From Latrodectus hesperus (lineage: Eukaryota > Arthropoda > Arachnida > Araneae > Theridiidae): a stretch of DNA of 64,000 nt. Below, piece after piece: positions 45,468 through 56,801 of the stretch (its first letter is position 1; the number at the start of each line of letters is the position of its first letter). The DNA lies in assembly GCA_037975125.1 (NCBI GenBank), contig CM075850.1:122904306-122968305 (forward strand), in the 5' to 3' direction. The notes under the pieces are model-generated. The model made no database searches, was not told the DNA's origin, and saw only the letters and a program-made list of their open reading frames with translations. A program made the position numbers and the translations under genes.

Positions 45468-46979
45468 CCAGGAAATAAAATTGGAACAGTTGCCGTATAA
45501 TCCAGAATGCCAAATTCTGAGTTAGGCGATTTTTTTGATGGATTTTCTAATGTATCTAGCACTTCATTTGGAACCAGTTCAGTATCCCCATACACTTGGC
45601 GACGCGGCGAATTTTTTGTCGCCAAGTCGCCAAGCTAGGCGCGCGTTTATTAAAACTGGAAATTTCCCTAAGTTCGATCGAAAAATAAGCATTTCAGAAA
45701 ATTTAAAAAGGGAAATAAATATAAATAATGGACTTACTTGATATGAAGTTAAGCTGACATGCCGATTGGTATATTTATTTCGACATTTTTTTCGTTTGTC
45801 ACCAGTGTCACATTTCAGTAAAAATAATTATCTAATTTTACAAAAAAAGCATGCAAAAATATTTTTTCTAAATATATACACTTTATAAAATTTTAAAAAA
45901 ATAGCATGCAAAAACTTATTTTTCAAATATATACATTTTTAAATTTTAAAAAAAAACATGAATAAAATATTTTTTAAATATATACACATTTTAAGTAAAT
46001 AAAAATGAAACAAGAATACAATAAAAAAATACATGTATAGCAATAGAATTTAAATAAAATAATTACACCTTCTCCAAATCCAATTTCCGTTAAAAATTAA
46101 TTTATATTTGTGAATCCTAAATTAATTAATAATTTGGAATCCTGAGCAATAATCCATCATTATTATCTTTAATTTTTGCTAAAATAATTTGTTGATATTT
46201 TTCAACAACATTTTGAATATGAGACATTTTAAATTAAAACAAAAAATAAAGTAATTAAAACAATAAAAAGATGATAATAAATTAAGAAAACGAAATAAGG
46301 AAAAAAGAATATTTAACGGTTTTAAATACATAAAATAAAATATATCATTTAATAAAAAAATATATATTAAAATTAAACCAAATAAAAATAATAATGAAAA
46401 AGAAATAGTAAAAAAGAAAAATTTACGATGTTTGGACACTGGCGACAACGAAACACAACAGCGGGAATCCAGTGATTCCAGCAGCAAAAGTAAACGAAAT
46501 TAAAATGACTACCAATTAAAACGTAGAACAATTAGCAAAGAAAGTTCTGGAAAGTTCTCGAAGTGAAACTAAAAAAGCTATTGCCACTAAAAAAAGCACA
46601 TATATAACGTAAAAATTATTTAAAACACGAGAAAAACGGAATCTGGCAACGAAAAAATAAAAATAGTAACAAAAACTAAATTTGGCAACACTACAATAAA
46701 AACAAAAGCTGAAATCGGCAACACTACAACGTAAACAACGGTTACCAGATTTGGCGAGAAATCAGTGTATGGGGATACTGAACTTGTTCCCTTCATTTTT
46801 ATTACGTCATAGATATGGAGACCTATACGAATTATGCAGAAAATTCTATTTTGGTAACCCCAGTATTGACGTCATCGCTCACGTCACGATACGTCATCTT
46901 GGCAACATTTCCTCATCGCCAAAAAAATTCAGAATTTGGCATCCTGGATTATACGGCACCTGTGCCAATTTTATTCTGG
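45468..46979. mobile_element. Non-coding element with long terminal inverted repeats
   Basis: The left arm 45468-45612 and right arm 46741-46979 are inverted copies: outer block 'tgccgtataatccagaatgc' (right arm, inverted, has one change) and inner block 'ttcagtatccccatacact'. The right arm carries about 95 extra bases. The core (45650-46740) is AT-rich with no credible frame. It contains a perfect four-unit heat-shock-element sequence (46545-46562) and a 16-base exact match to the gypsy U3 repeat (45619-45634, inverted). A foldback or MITE-type DNA element; TSD not determined. Confidence 0.7.
46545..46562. promoter_or_regulatory. Heat-shock-element-like sequence, four perfect units
   Basis: TTCtgGAAagTTCtcGAA: four alternating inverted nGAAn units with exact 5-base spacing, matching the known HSF binding consensus. 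No coding gene lies close by; it sits in the core of the long-inverted-repeat element. Confidence 0.55.
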
Positions 46980-48860
46980 TAAATAAAATTTATTCTGGTA
47001 TTACCTGGTAAATGCTAGGACACAGGTGCCCTAGCTTTTAACAGGACAATATATTTTACATTGTTCTTTCTCGACTATAAGAAAAAAACTTTGCAATGTA
47101 ACTAAATATACGTATAAGAATAACGTAGATAACATTGTTTAATTATATTTCTACTTACTTACAATACTTATTCAAGAAAAATATTGGGAAAATATATTTT
47201 AGGGTGCTATTTGTCGAAAATTTGGGCTTTTCTTTTTTCATCAAGTGTATTTTCGTGCATGTTTGAAGAAATAAGATGGCACTGAAAATACGATGGCATG
47301 AATCACAAGTAAAATAATTTAACAAACTTTGAAAATGCTTTAAACGGTAAAAATAAAACTTATTATTTCTTAAGCATGGGTTTTTTTTCAGAGAAGACAA
47401 ATATATTTATCTCCAAGGAGCTCGATACCATATATTTTTTAAGTAAACTAAATTTTCTAATATGTTTTTGAGCGTGTTGGAAACAAAACGATGTCGAAAA
47501 CCTGCAACTAACTACAATTAAAAGAACAATTCAAACCTTTACAAATGCGTTCAAACTTAAAATTAATATTTTTAAAGAATCAAAAATACATCGATTAACC
47601 TTTAGAAATGCGTACTTTAGTTAACCTTTAGAAATGCGTACCTTGTTAATTAATAAAAAGGAAAAATTGACTTACCAAAATAAATACCAGATCCGGAATT
47701 TAAAAAAAATACAAAGGTTACCAGGAATAAAATAACATCGCTAACAATATAGCCTCAAATTGGTGAGAAATTTAAAGTTACCTTAAAGTATATAGGCCAC
47801 CCTTAATACTTAATCTCTCAAACTCGCCCCAAATGAGTCCAAGAAAAACGTTTTTGTGTTACATTAGTTCCTGGAATTTCACTTAAGAAGTTTTTTCACA
47901 TATTACAAAAATAGGTATTCAGTTTTTGGAACAATTACGATGACTTTTTTTACCAAATTTATTTAAAGCGTACTGTAATTAAATGAAAAAACTGAAGTTC
48001 TCTTCAGTTTTTTCATAAAGCTTTCTAGCTTTATTTTTAACAAACATCATTAGATTTAAATAAAGTTTTCTTTAAAAAGTTTTAAAAAGGGGATAATATA
48101 AATATATCAATATTTCTAATGTCCTTTGATGATTCTGATTCGTTATTTCAAAATTAGTTACCTCATGCAAAGTATGTGATTAAAATTTTGAAAATTTTTT
48201 ACAGAGTTATATGATTATCAACCATTATAAATAACTTTTCGATTATTTCTTTTGACTATTTTAAATTTTTTGTCAGTCACCATATCTTTTTAGCAAGAGG
48301 ATGTTTTAAAAGTTTTAAAGGTATTTTGAGCTAAGGGAAACAAATATGAAATATAATTTTTCATTCCATAAAAATGAGAATAACAGTTTATCAATCATAA
48401 ACCAATGACAAGTTGACAAATAAAAGTAGGAGTCCTTAAAGTAATTAGAAAATATTTAAACAAGACCCGTTTTTCTGCACAAATAAAAAAATCAACAACA
48501 TAGATAGCAATATTTATTTGAACCTAAGCATTCTTGTTGATTAAAGAGCTAATTAACCTATCTAAAATATCGTGTTTATATTAATTTGATCAATTTGCAT
48601 AAACAGTGGATAGAAAATCCAAGCTAAAATTAAAGTCAAATAGAAGTGAAAAACTCAGAATTTTATATTAAGCTAAAAATATACGCTACTGAAAACAATA
48701 AAAGATATGGAGTATATATATACACATGAACAAACGTATTAGGCTATATAGCATAAAAAATGACACTTGTTTGGCAGAAAAAAATTTTTTACTGAGCATT
48801 TGGGTACAAATGGAAAAAAAAAAACACTTTTTGTGCATATGAGAAAAACAAATAAAAAAG
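46980..48860. other. Intergenic, very AT-rich
   Basis: No recognisable gene or repeat. Confidence 0.45.
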
Positions 48861-48869
48861 GTATTTCCT

Positions 48870-49620
48870 TAAAAGAAAATAGTCTTTTTGTAAGGGGTAT
48901 GGTTTCCCTAGACGGCCAGCAACGTTGAGAACATTTGAGGCCTCGAGTCAATGAAGCTGTTAATGAGGGGCTGTGGTATTCTGTCCCACTCCTCCACAAG
49001 AACTTCTTCCAGTTCTTGGAAAGTTTGTGGAAGTGGTAGGCGTCCAGCAATTCGTCTACATAGAACGTCCAAACATGCTTTATTGGGTTCATGCCTGGAG
49101 AACACATTGGTCAATATATTCGTATGATTCCTCTTCTAAAAAGAAATCATTCAACAATGGTCTGCAATTGTCATCCTTTGCATGAAGTCAACTCCAATTG
49201 CTGAAGCGTAAGAGACTACAATAGATCTGAGGACGTTATCCTTATAATAATGACCGATCAGAGCTCTATTTCGAATGATGTGGAGAAATATGTGACCATC
49301 AATGGAGATGCTAGCAGAGACCATCATTCCCCCATTGCCAAATCTGATACCATGGTGCTGAACGTTGGATTGTTTCTGATGTCACATTCTTTCCGGATGA
49401 AAACAGCAGATTATCAGGATTATGAGTAAAATGGGATTCACCAAAAAAAAAAAAAAAAAAGAATATTGCGTTATTCATTTTTCTAGTCCACGTGCTCTTT
49501 TGCCTGTTCCCGGTGGTCGCGACAGTGCCTTGCTCACACACCATTGGTGGACGACAAAACAGCCCTTCGTGAATTCGGTTTCGGAAAGTTTGTGTCGAAA
49601 CTGAGGCAGCAGTAGCCGAG
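48870..49620 (-). pseudogene. Tc1-like transposase pseudogene 2
   Basis: Minus-strand blocks in shifted frames: 'VSTQTFRNRIHEGLF' (N-terminal DNA-binding part), 'SAPWYQIWQWGNDGL' and the C-terminal part 'PKHVWTF/RIAGRLPLPQTFQELEEV' and 'EEWDRIPQPLINSFIDS'. A run of about 18 A interrupts it near 49442. Dead copy; ends not defined. Confidence 0.75.
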
Positions 49621-49629
49621 CGAAAGTAT

Positions 49630-49717
49630 TGTTGAAGAAGAATGGTCGTTGAATGAAGCATCAGATGTTGAAGAAGAATGGTTGTTGAATGAAGCAGTAG
49701 TTCTTGAAGAAGAATGG
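49630..49717. repeat. 36-bp tandem repeat, about 2.4 copies
   Basis: Unit starts 'tgttgaagaagaatggtcgt' and recurs at 49666 and about 49702. It lies at the upstream edge of the Tc1-like relic. Confidence 0.75.
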
Positions 49718-50241
49718 TATACATATTTCGGTGTCTGCGAGTGGTAGCGTTAAATGAAATTCTTTATTAGGCATTGTTTTACATCTACGACCTTGCCCTG
49801 ATGTTTGGCCTGCATTTCCAGTCTCCAGAAAATGGTTCCAGATCCTGGAAATTACAATTTATAAAACTCAAACGGTTTCTGCTACTTCGGATTGTGTTTG
49901 GCACCCCTTTAATTGGCCAACAAATCTTCAAACTTCTGATTCGTTTAAATGACTTCATTGAGACGTAGCATTTATCGAAATAATGCGCTTACTGAATATT
50001 GATCATTAAATTAAGTTGAGAGCAAAACCTCATTCACTGCCACTAAGGCATGATCTTCGACGTCAAACTCAAAATTTTCATATTGGGAAGTTTGAAAATG
50101 AGAAAAATTTTGTAAATGATTCTTTTTTTCCAATTCATATGGAAAAAAATGCTTATATTGTTATTTTATAAAAGATTTACAATATCCTTTAATTGTTTTT
50201 AGCAGTGTACTCTGCAAATAGAGAAAACTAAAAGTACACTA

Positions 50242-51652
50242 CTAGCCATTAAAATTGCTACACCAAGAAGGAATGCAAATAACAGAACATTTATTGGACA
50301 CATACATTATAGTGGAAAAAACAAGTGATTAGATTTACAGGAAATTAGGATGTATAGATCTTGAGAAATCAGTACCCAGAGCAGCCACCTCTGGCTGCAA
50401 TAACAGCATTTATCCGCCTAGGCATGGAGTCAAACGCATTATTAAAGCAATATGGCATGTACGGGGATCTCAGTCTATGCAGCTTCAACACTATGCCACA
50501 GTTCATCGACAGTAGTGGATGGTGAGTGATGGCGTGCCAATCGCTCGGCAACCATTGACCACACGTTCTCAATTGGTGACAGGTCAGGAGAACGTGCTGG
50601 CCAGGGTAACAGTCGAACCTGTTCTGTATCAAGGAAGTTCAGAACAGTACGGGTAACATGCGGTCGTGCATTATCCTGTTAAAACAAAGCATTAGGAAGG
50701 CCTCGAAGATAGGGCAGAGCCACGGGACTTAACACATCGGAAATGTAGCGGTTGCTGTTCAAAGTGCCGGTAATGCGAACAAGAGGTGATCGAAACGTGT
50801 ATCCAATGGCACCCCATACCATCACTCCAGCAGATGGGCCAGTATGGCGATGTCCAATGCAAGCTGGCAATGCACGTTCTCCACGATGCCTCCAAACACG
50901 GATGCGGCCATCATGGTCCTGTATACAGAACCGAGATTCATCTGTAAAGATGACGTGATGCTATTCCCGCGTCCGTGTTCGTCGCTGATCACACCATTGA
51001 AGGCGCTCCTGTCTGTGACGCAGCGTCAATGTTGCTTTATGGTAGCCGAAGCCATGGTCACCGTGCAGACAATCCATGCTGCTGCAAACTTGAACTGTTC
51101 AAACTGTTCAAGCAGAAACTTGTTGCCTTGCAAATGACTCCATTTCTCAACTTAGGGTTCGTGACGTGGCTGTACGATCCTTTGTGACCATGCGGATAAG
51201 ATGTCTGTCTTCTCTGCTGTTAGTGATGGGGGGTCGCTGAGATCCTGCATGACGTTCCGTATGATTGTCCTGAACCCATCGATTCCATATTCTGCTAACA
51301 GTCATGGGGTCTCGACCGACGCGAGCAGCAATATACGATAAACCACAATCCCGGTAGGCTATAATCCTTCCTCGATCAAAGTCAGACACGTGCTGATAGG
51401 CATTTCTTCTTCTTACACAAGGCATTACAACAACTTTCTTTGCCGAAAGCAACGTTGAAACGGAAATTGAGTATAAGAAAACTGCTGTCAAATCTCTGGT
51501 TTAATACACATTGTAGATGTCGCTACCGTCGCCTGCTTTGTATGAATGCGCTGAAAATCTAATCGATTGCATATCCCAGCAAGTTCTACCTGTCATGCAA
51601 ATTTCACGTGTGTGGTGTGCCGCTTTCCTGGTGTAGCAATTTTAATGGCCAG
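50242..51652 (-). mobile_element. Tc1-like transposon 3, full length with termini
   Basis: Inverted ends 'ctagccattaaaattgctac' (left) and, inverted, 'ctggccattaaaattgctac' (right) flanked by TA at 50240-50241 and 51653-51654. 1411 bases, close to a normal Tc1 element. Termini differ by few bases, so decay is moderate. Confidence 0.9.
50369..51425 (-). pseudogene. Tc1 transposase pseudogene of transposon 3
   Basis: Starts MPCVRRRNAYQHVSDFDRGR (helix-turn-helix, 'GLSYIAARVGRDPMTVSRIW'), then the DDE domain in broken frames ('GPSAGVMVWGAIGY' near 50840, 'WPARSPDLSPIENVW' near 50590) and the family's typical end 'SMPRRINAVIAARGGCSGY' at 50369. An intact protein would be about 340 residues; frameshifts between 50480 and 51150 inactivate it. 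Confidence 0.87.
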
Positions 51653-51654
51653 TA

Positions 51655-53740
51655 TAATGTATAATATCTAACTACAAGTAAAATAAGAAAATGTAAAACG
51701 AATCTATTAAATGAAATTAAAACACTTCAGAATAATAATTTTAGTTTCATAGTTTGCACATTTGTTATCTATCTCTAACATCTATAATTAAAAAAGGAAA
51801 TTAATTACTTTTATGAGAACATTCGAAACTTTATTGGTCTTTCTGCGTTCGAAAAACAATTCCTCAGAGTTTAATTTTTGAAAATTGAAAAATAATGATT
51901 TTTATATTACTATTAATTTTCACGTTTTTGAAAATAAAGTATCATTTTTTTAGTTAAATAATTTTAAGAAACTACTAGATGTTGGTTTGTCTTTTTTTAA
52001 AAAAGTTATTAAGGAGATTTGATAAAAAAAGAAAGATTTACCTAAAAAAATTACTATATTCCATAAATCAGGATAACAAAAATATTTTGAAAACATTATA
52101 TTCAATTTATTAATTTCAACCTCTATTGACTTCATAAAAAAATTCTATTAAATTAGGCAAATTAGGAAGTTGCATTTAAGAAAGAAATGAACACGGATTA
52201 CTTAAATACACTAGATTCAATACCTTATATTACAAAATACAAAACAAATTCGAATTTAATAAAACATATTTTTTTAAAAAAACGTATAGCTTAGAATAAT
52301 AAATTTCCATATTTTTATTCATATAAAAGTCCTTTAAAATCTAACTGGTATACTATATCAAATGCCTTATATTGATTTCAATTGTGTACTTTTTGGGTAG
52401 ATTACTAAAATTAAGGGAAAGAAATAAAAGAATTTGAATTTAAAATATTTAAGGATCTATCGATATATAACGATATTTCGTAATTGTGACAAGTAATGAA
52501 ATAATGTAAGTAATTTGAGCAGAAACAATATAGCAATCCTTTATATTCTCTTCTTTAAGAAGAGAATAAAAAATATCTGTACTTTAAGAATAGAATATAA
52601 AATTACATTAGAAAATGAATATGTACAAAATCAATATAACTTTCAAGAAATCTACCTTAAAAAATAAGAATTTTTAGAATATGAGTTGAAATGTCAGTAT
52701 TTTTCGTTAAAAAAAATAAATGCTGAATAACAAAACATGAGACATAATTTATTGACGACAAATTGATCAAAAATTCTAAGATTGTAACAACAGAGGAATT
52801 TATTCAAAGTAAAGCTAATTCATTGAAGAATATCAGCAAATACTGTGCCTTGATGAACATAGGATATTCATTGAACACATACAATCCTCCCATGCACACC
52901 AGACATACAACACAAAAAGGCGATTACAGAAGTAAATTAACTGAAACATTAAATGCAATTAAATAAAACGAACAAAAGCAGAAAACGGTAATTTGAACTT
53001 CACGAAAACAGATAAATTCACCGGCCAAGTCACGTCGAACATATACAAGTCGTCCGTATGCACAATCTAGGAACACCACAAAGCAGAACAAGCGAAAATC
53101 AAATCTTCTACATAGAGGTAGTTTTTGTAAACTTTCACATCTATTGTTCGATCTTAGATTGAAATAAAACACGAAACTTGAAAATGTACCATGACCAAAT
53201 AAAATGAGAAATTGTAATTAATAGAGAGGAAAAGACTCGGAATGAAGTCTTCTAAACCTTTTGGTGATATCAGTATTACAAAATGAAATATTCCTCATTC
53301 CAATTAGCCAAAAGCTTCTTATAAAGAAAAGATTTCGAATAGGTATTTGGAATGCTAATGTTGGTATCTATGGGTAAATTTAAGACATCTTTAACTAAGA
53401 AATCAGTTTTAATTGCCATAAAATCCGTAAAAACCCACGATGGAGAAACTAAAATCAATTCTCTTATTTCGAAGCGAAATGACTATTAATAATGTTTTAA
53501 TTACTAATTTGTCGCTACTGGTAATAATGTTCAAAATGTGAAGAGAAGAAAGGGAATCAACAAATAATGCACTGGAAGATATTGTATCATTATCCTAAAT
53601 CCATTTGATGGCAAGATAAGTACACAAAAATTCCACATATTTTATTTGTAGAACTTCTGTGTACTTATCTATATCTAATGTTATTTTACATATATTATAT
53701 CTAATCTTACATGTAAGATTATAGAAAAATTGAAGACATT
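51655..53740. other. Intergenic AT-rich stretch with one unusual open segment
   Basis: Mostly AT-rich noise. At 52790-53165 composition is less extreme and a basic, Ser/Thr/Arg/Lys-rich frame is open (for example SRRTYTSRPYAQSRNTTKQN), without a good acceptor. Possibly an exon or decayed element; not called. Confidence 0.35.
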
Positions 53741-53749
53741 GCTCAGAAT

Positions 53750-54150
53750 TTTTTTATCACAATAACATAAGAAAATTGACACTCGAAAGGTTCTTTTTGA
53801 CCCTGGATGAATCAAAAGATGTTTCAAATAGTGCTCAGATATTGCTCTTTATACAAGAGACAGATAAGTATTATATGTAAGAATATCTTTTTAATATTCA
53901 TATGAAATCACGGTACGACTACCGAAGGAAATATTTTTAAGAAAGTAGAAAACAAAAAAGCAGTTTGAAGAAAAAATCTTATATGTATGATTATTGACAG
54001 TGGAAAAAATGTGCATTGAAAATATATATGTGTGTCGTTTTCGTATCAAAGCCCTTTGATCCAACGTACATTTCATTATTCATCAACAATCTCTTGTACA
54101 GAAACTGTTTGGACGTGTCAAAAGATTTAAAGCCAATTGCTTCAATTGTT
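53750..54150 (+). pseudogene. Possible hAT (ZBED/GTF2IRD2-like) transposase fragment
   Basis: 'FFLTLDESKDVSNSAQILLF' at about 53790-53850 resembles the first catalytic-Asp region of ZBED-type hAT transposases; further on, 'SIIHQQSLVQKLFGRVKRF' near 54075-54130 resembles the 'C-IHQE-LC' block of the same family. Stops and frameshifts intervene. Known only by motif resemblance. Confidence 0.45.
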
Positions 54151-55670
54151 AGCTAGAGATTCGCATGATAATTCTGCGAGTTTCTTGAAAAGATAATAGA
54201 AAATGATCATGACATTACACTACTATACCCTGGCTTAATTGTGGAAATGCTTGTGCAAATTTTATAGAAACAATATGTCGACAACACTTTTTTCAGTTGT
54301 TATAAACTGATATAGAAAAAAGCTACATTTGCGATCATTCATTGTTTAAGTATAATAAAATCGTATCGATTGCTTTAGTACAATAAAAGAAAACAAGACG
54401 ACGACAAAGGATTACAAAACTTTCACAGAATGCTGCATGATACACAGGGATAATCAAAATATAAAGACGGAATAAAATTCGGAAATCAGCTATGCTCTAA
54501 ATTTTCTTCTCGTTAATAGATCTTCCTCAACTATATTCGCGAAAAATAGCAATCTGGAGAAAATCAGTTGGTAAACTACATCTGATATCAATTCCAAGTG
54601 CTATTTAAATTTAATTTGCCAACCATTTAATTTGCATTTCATTAGTTCTATTCGCTCCAGTTTCTGTATGAGTTAGATGCAAATTGCAAGATTTTTTAGC
54701 CATAGAATCTTCAAATATAATATACTTAATTTGTTTTCGAACCAACGCCTACGTAGTGATTTAAACCGCCTGAAACATATACTGCTACGCCAAACTGATA
54801 AATATGTTTAAGTCTACTCATTGAATGCAAATTTTCTTTGAAAACATTACATAAACAATCTCAGACTAATCTTTCACTTTATTTTAATAAAAAGCTGTTA
54901 GTTTGTTAATTTAATAAAAGCTGTAAGTATTCGTCGATGTTTGAAAATTACACATTATGATATACTTAGAAGTTCCTTAAAATCTGACTTTTTTTCACCT
55001 TATTTTTTGTTCAATTACATGACTAAATTTTGTAATTAGGGGATAATTAGTCGCTTCTTTAAGCTTTATAAATGGGTATGAAATTTTCCAAAAAAAAAAA
55101 ATCATTTTTAAAGTAATTTTTTTCGTGTTGCATTCAATTCTCACTCTAATTCAGTTTTACAGTAGAAAAGATCATAAAAAATTTATGTGATTACTTTTTT
55201 TTTAAATTTATTATGATAGCATTTTAAAAATGTCTACACTAAATGGACAACTTTTTTTATTTTATTTTTTTTTATAATACACACTTAAATTTTATTTTTT
55301 GGTAAAATAATAACAAGAATCTAGAGGAAATTATAAATCTTAACTATTTCAAATTTTAAGAACCCTTGAAATATTTTTGATAAGAATTTTATTCTTTAAA
55401 AGCTTGAAGAAAACTTTAAAAACATTTGCCACTATTTTCTCTAAATAACACCAAAACATCATTGAATTACGGCAAACAATTACTTTGTTAAATTTATTGA
55501 AAAGGTTAACCATAAATATCGTGTGATTCGAGGCTAGGATCTAGAACAAACTTTTAATGTTTATATTTCCTAAAGAAATAATTCTTGTCGAAAAAGTTTT
55601 CCTAATAATAATTCCTTCAAAGTTTTCCTTAAAATTTTATTTAATTGTTTTATTATTATATTAATTTTTA
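54151..55670. other. AT-rich stretch upstream of the signal-peptide exon
   Basis: May include more of the hAT-like relic up to about 54750; beyond that nothing recognised. If the downstream gene has a 5' non-coding exon it should lie here or further upstream. Confidence 0.35.
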
Positions 55671-55678
55671 TATTTCAG

Positions 55679-55773
55679 GTGCTTTTGATGGCCGAATAAG
55701 TTGGGATAAGCAATGAAGTTATATGTACCGTTGTTCATTTTATTGGTTGTCTATTGCAAAGTTGCTTTGTCAA
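55679..55773 (+). CDS. Signal-peptide exon of an unrecognised secreted-protein gene
   Basis: A TATTTCAG acceptor precedes a 34-base leader and ATG at 55713. The 20 codons MKLYVPLFILLVVYCKVALS form a textbook signal peptide: basic N-terminus, hydrophobic core, small residues at the end. The exon ends with a consensus GTAAGT donor in phase 1, the usual phase after a signal peptide in genes for secreted proteins. GC is above the flanks. The acceptor implies an upstream 5' UTR exon. The partner exon is proposed at 63331-63555. I do not recognise the protein. Confidence 0.68.
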
Positions 55774-56168
55774 GTAAGTAATATCGCTACTTTTTTCGAT
55801 ATCAGAATAGTTAAATAATTTATGTATTACAAAGCATCGAATAGTTTTCGAGGTGACAATCAAAGGTTGCCAAAAATAGTTCATAATTCCTAAAATAATT
55901 TTTTATACCTAAACTAAATTGTTTGTTCTTTTTTACCTAGTAAAGCGTTTTTAAGCGTTCAAAACATTTCTGTGTTCAGTAAGCTGTTCTCGTTTTCTCC
56001 AACAGAAATAATTGATAAAAAGTATCCCAAATTGTTTTCTGATTACAATCTGTTGTCGCCAAAAAACATTTTTAATGAATCTTTTTTTATAGTTATTATT
56101 ATTATTATTATTTGTAAATCGTACATGGAAAGCATAAGGCTAAACTCTCATAATCTCCATTATCATAT

Positions 56169-56771
56169 TGTTACAAATTTATAAATAATGATTATATTTG
56201 TCTTAAAATATCTCAGACAGATCAGAAATTCTCACATTTTGGGCAGAAATTGCGGTATTTAGACGCGTTGTAGTTTAAAAGCGGATTTCCTAATAATTTG
56301 GCGACTTGGCGACAGTTGGCGAGATTCTTGGCGACTTGGCGACGGTTGGCGAGATTCTTGGCGACTTGGCGAGAAATCGATACTTCTGGAAACATCCATC
56401 ACCTAAGCTCTAGGACCAATATTTTCCGAGATAGCCTAGAAGCTTCCAGAACCTTGGCGAAATTGGTAGATTTCTCCGCCAAGTCAGGTATAAATACCGC
56501 AGCCCGACATGGAAGAGTCAGTTTTTGTGAAGACAGTCAGTGAGTGAAGACGATTAGTTGTGACTGCTAGTTGTTCTCTGTCTGAGGTATTTGAGACCTG
56601 TGATTGGAAGCTGTTTCTTATTATATCTGACGAATTGTAGCTGTATAATTGTGACTGTTACAGCGGGAATTTCGTTTATTTAGTGAAGTTCTTACGAATA
56701 AAAGTCTTGTGTTCATTAAGTGGTTGCTTTATTCAACTCTCAATCGACACGAACCTGTGAAGCTCGGTACA
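56169..56771 (+). repeat. 5' LTR of gypsy 2
   Basis: TG...CA ends. U3 carries the TTGGCGA array (56298-56374), TTCtgGAA at 56384-56391, GAAgcTTCcaGAA at 56439-56451, then TATAAATA at 56489-56496. R/U5 contains AATAAA near 56698. Confidence 0.93.
56439..56451 (+). promoter_or_regulatory. Heat-shock-element-like site in gypsy U3
   Basis: Three perfect alternating GAA/TTC units 38 bases upstream of the TATA box. Element 1 has GAG in the third unit. A two-unit site lies 47 bases further upstream. Known HSF sites need about three such units. Confidence 0.5.
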
Positions 56772-56773
56772 AC

Positions 56774-56790
56774 TGGTGTCAGAATCGGGG
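56774..56790 (+). other. Primer-binding site of gypsy 2
   Basis: TGGTGTCAGAATCGGGG, same position as in element 1 but differing in the distal half (aatcgggg versus aagtggga). Confidence 0.6.
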
Positions 56791-56801
56791 TTGAAGAGTT
56801 G

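Noticed and set aside
46179..46487. 102-residue hydrophobic minus-strand frame
   Set aside because: Composition is Phe/Leu/Ile/Asn from AT-rich sequence in the core of a non-coding element; no motif.
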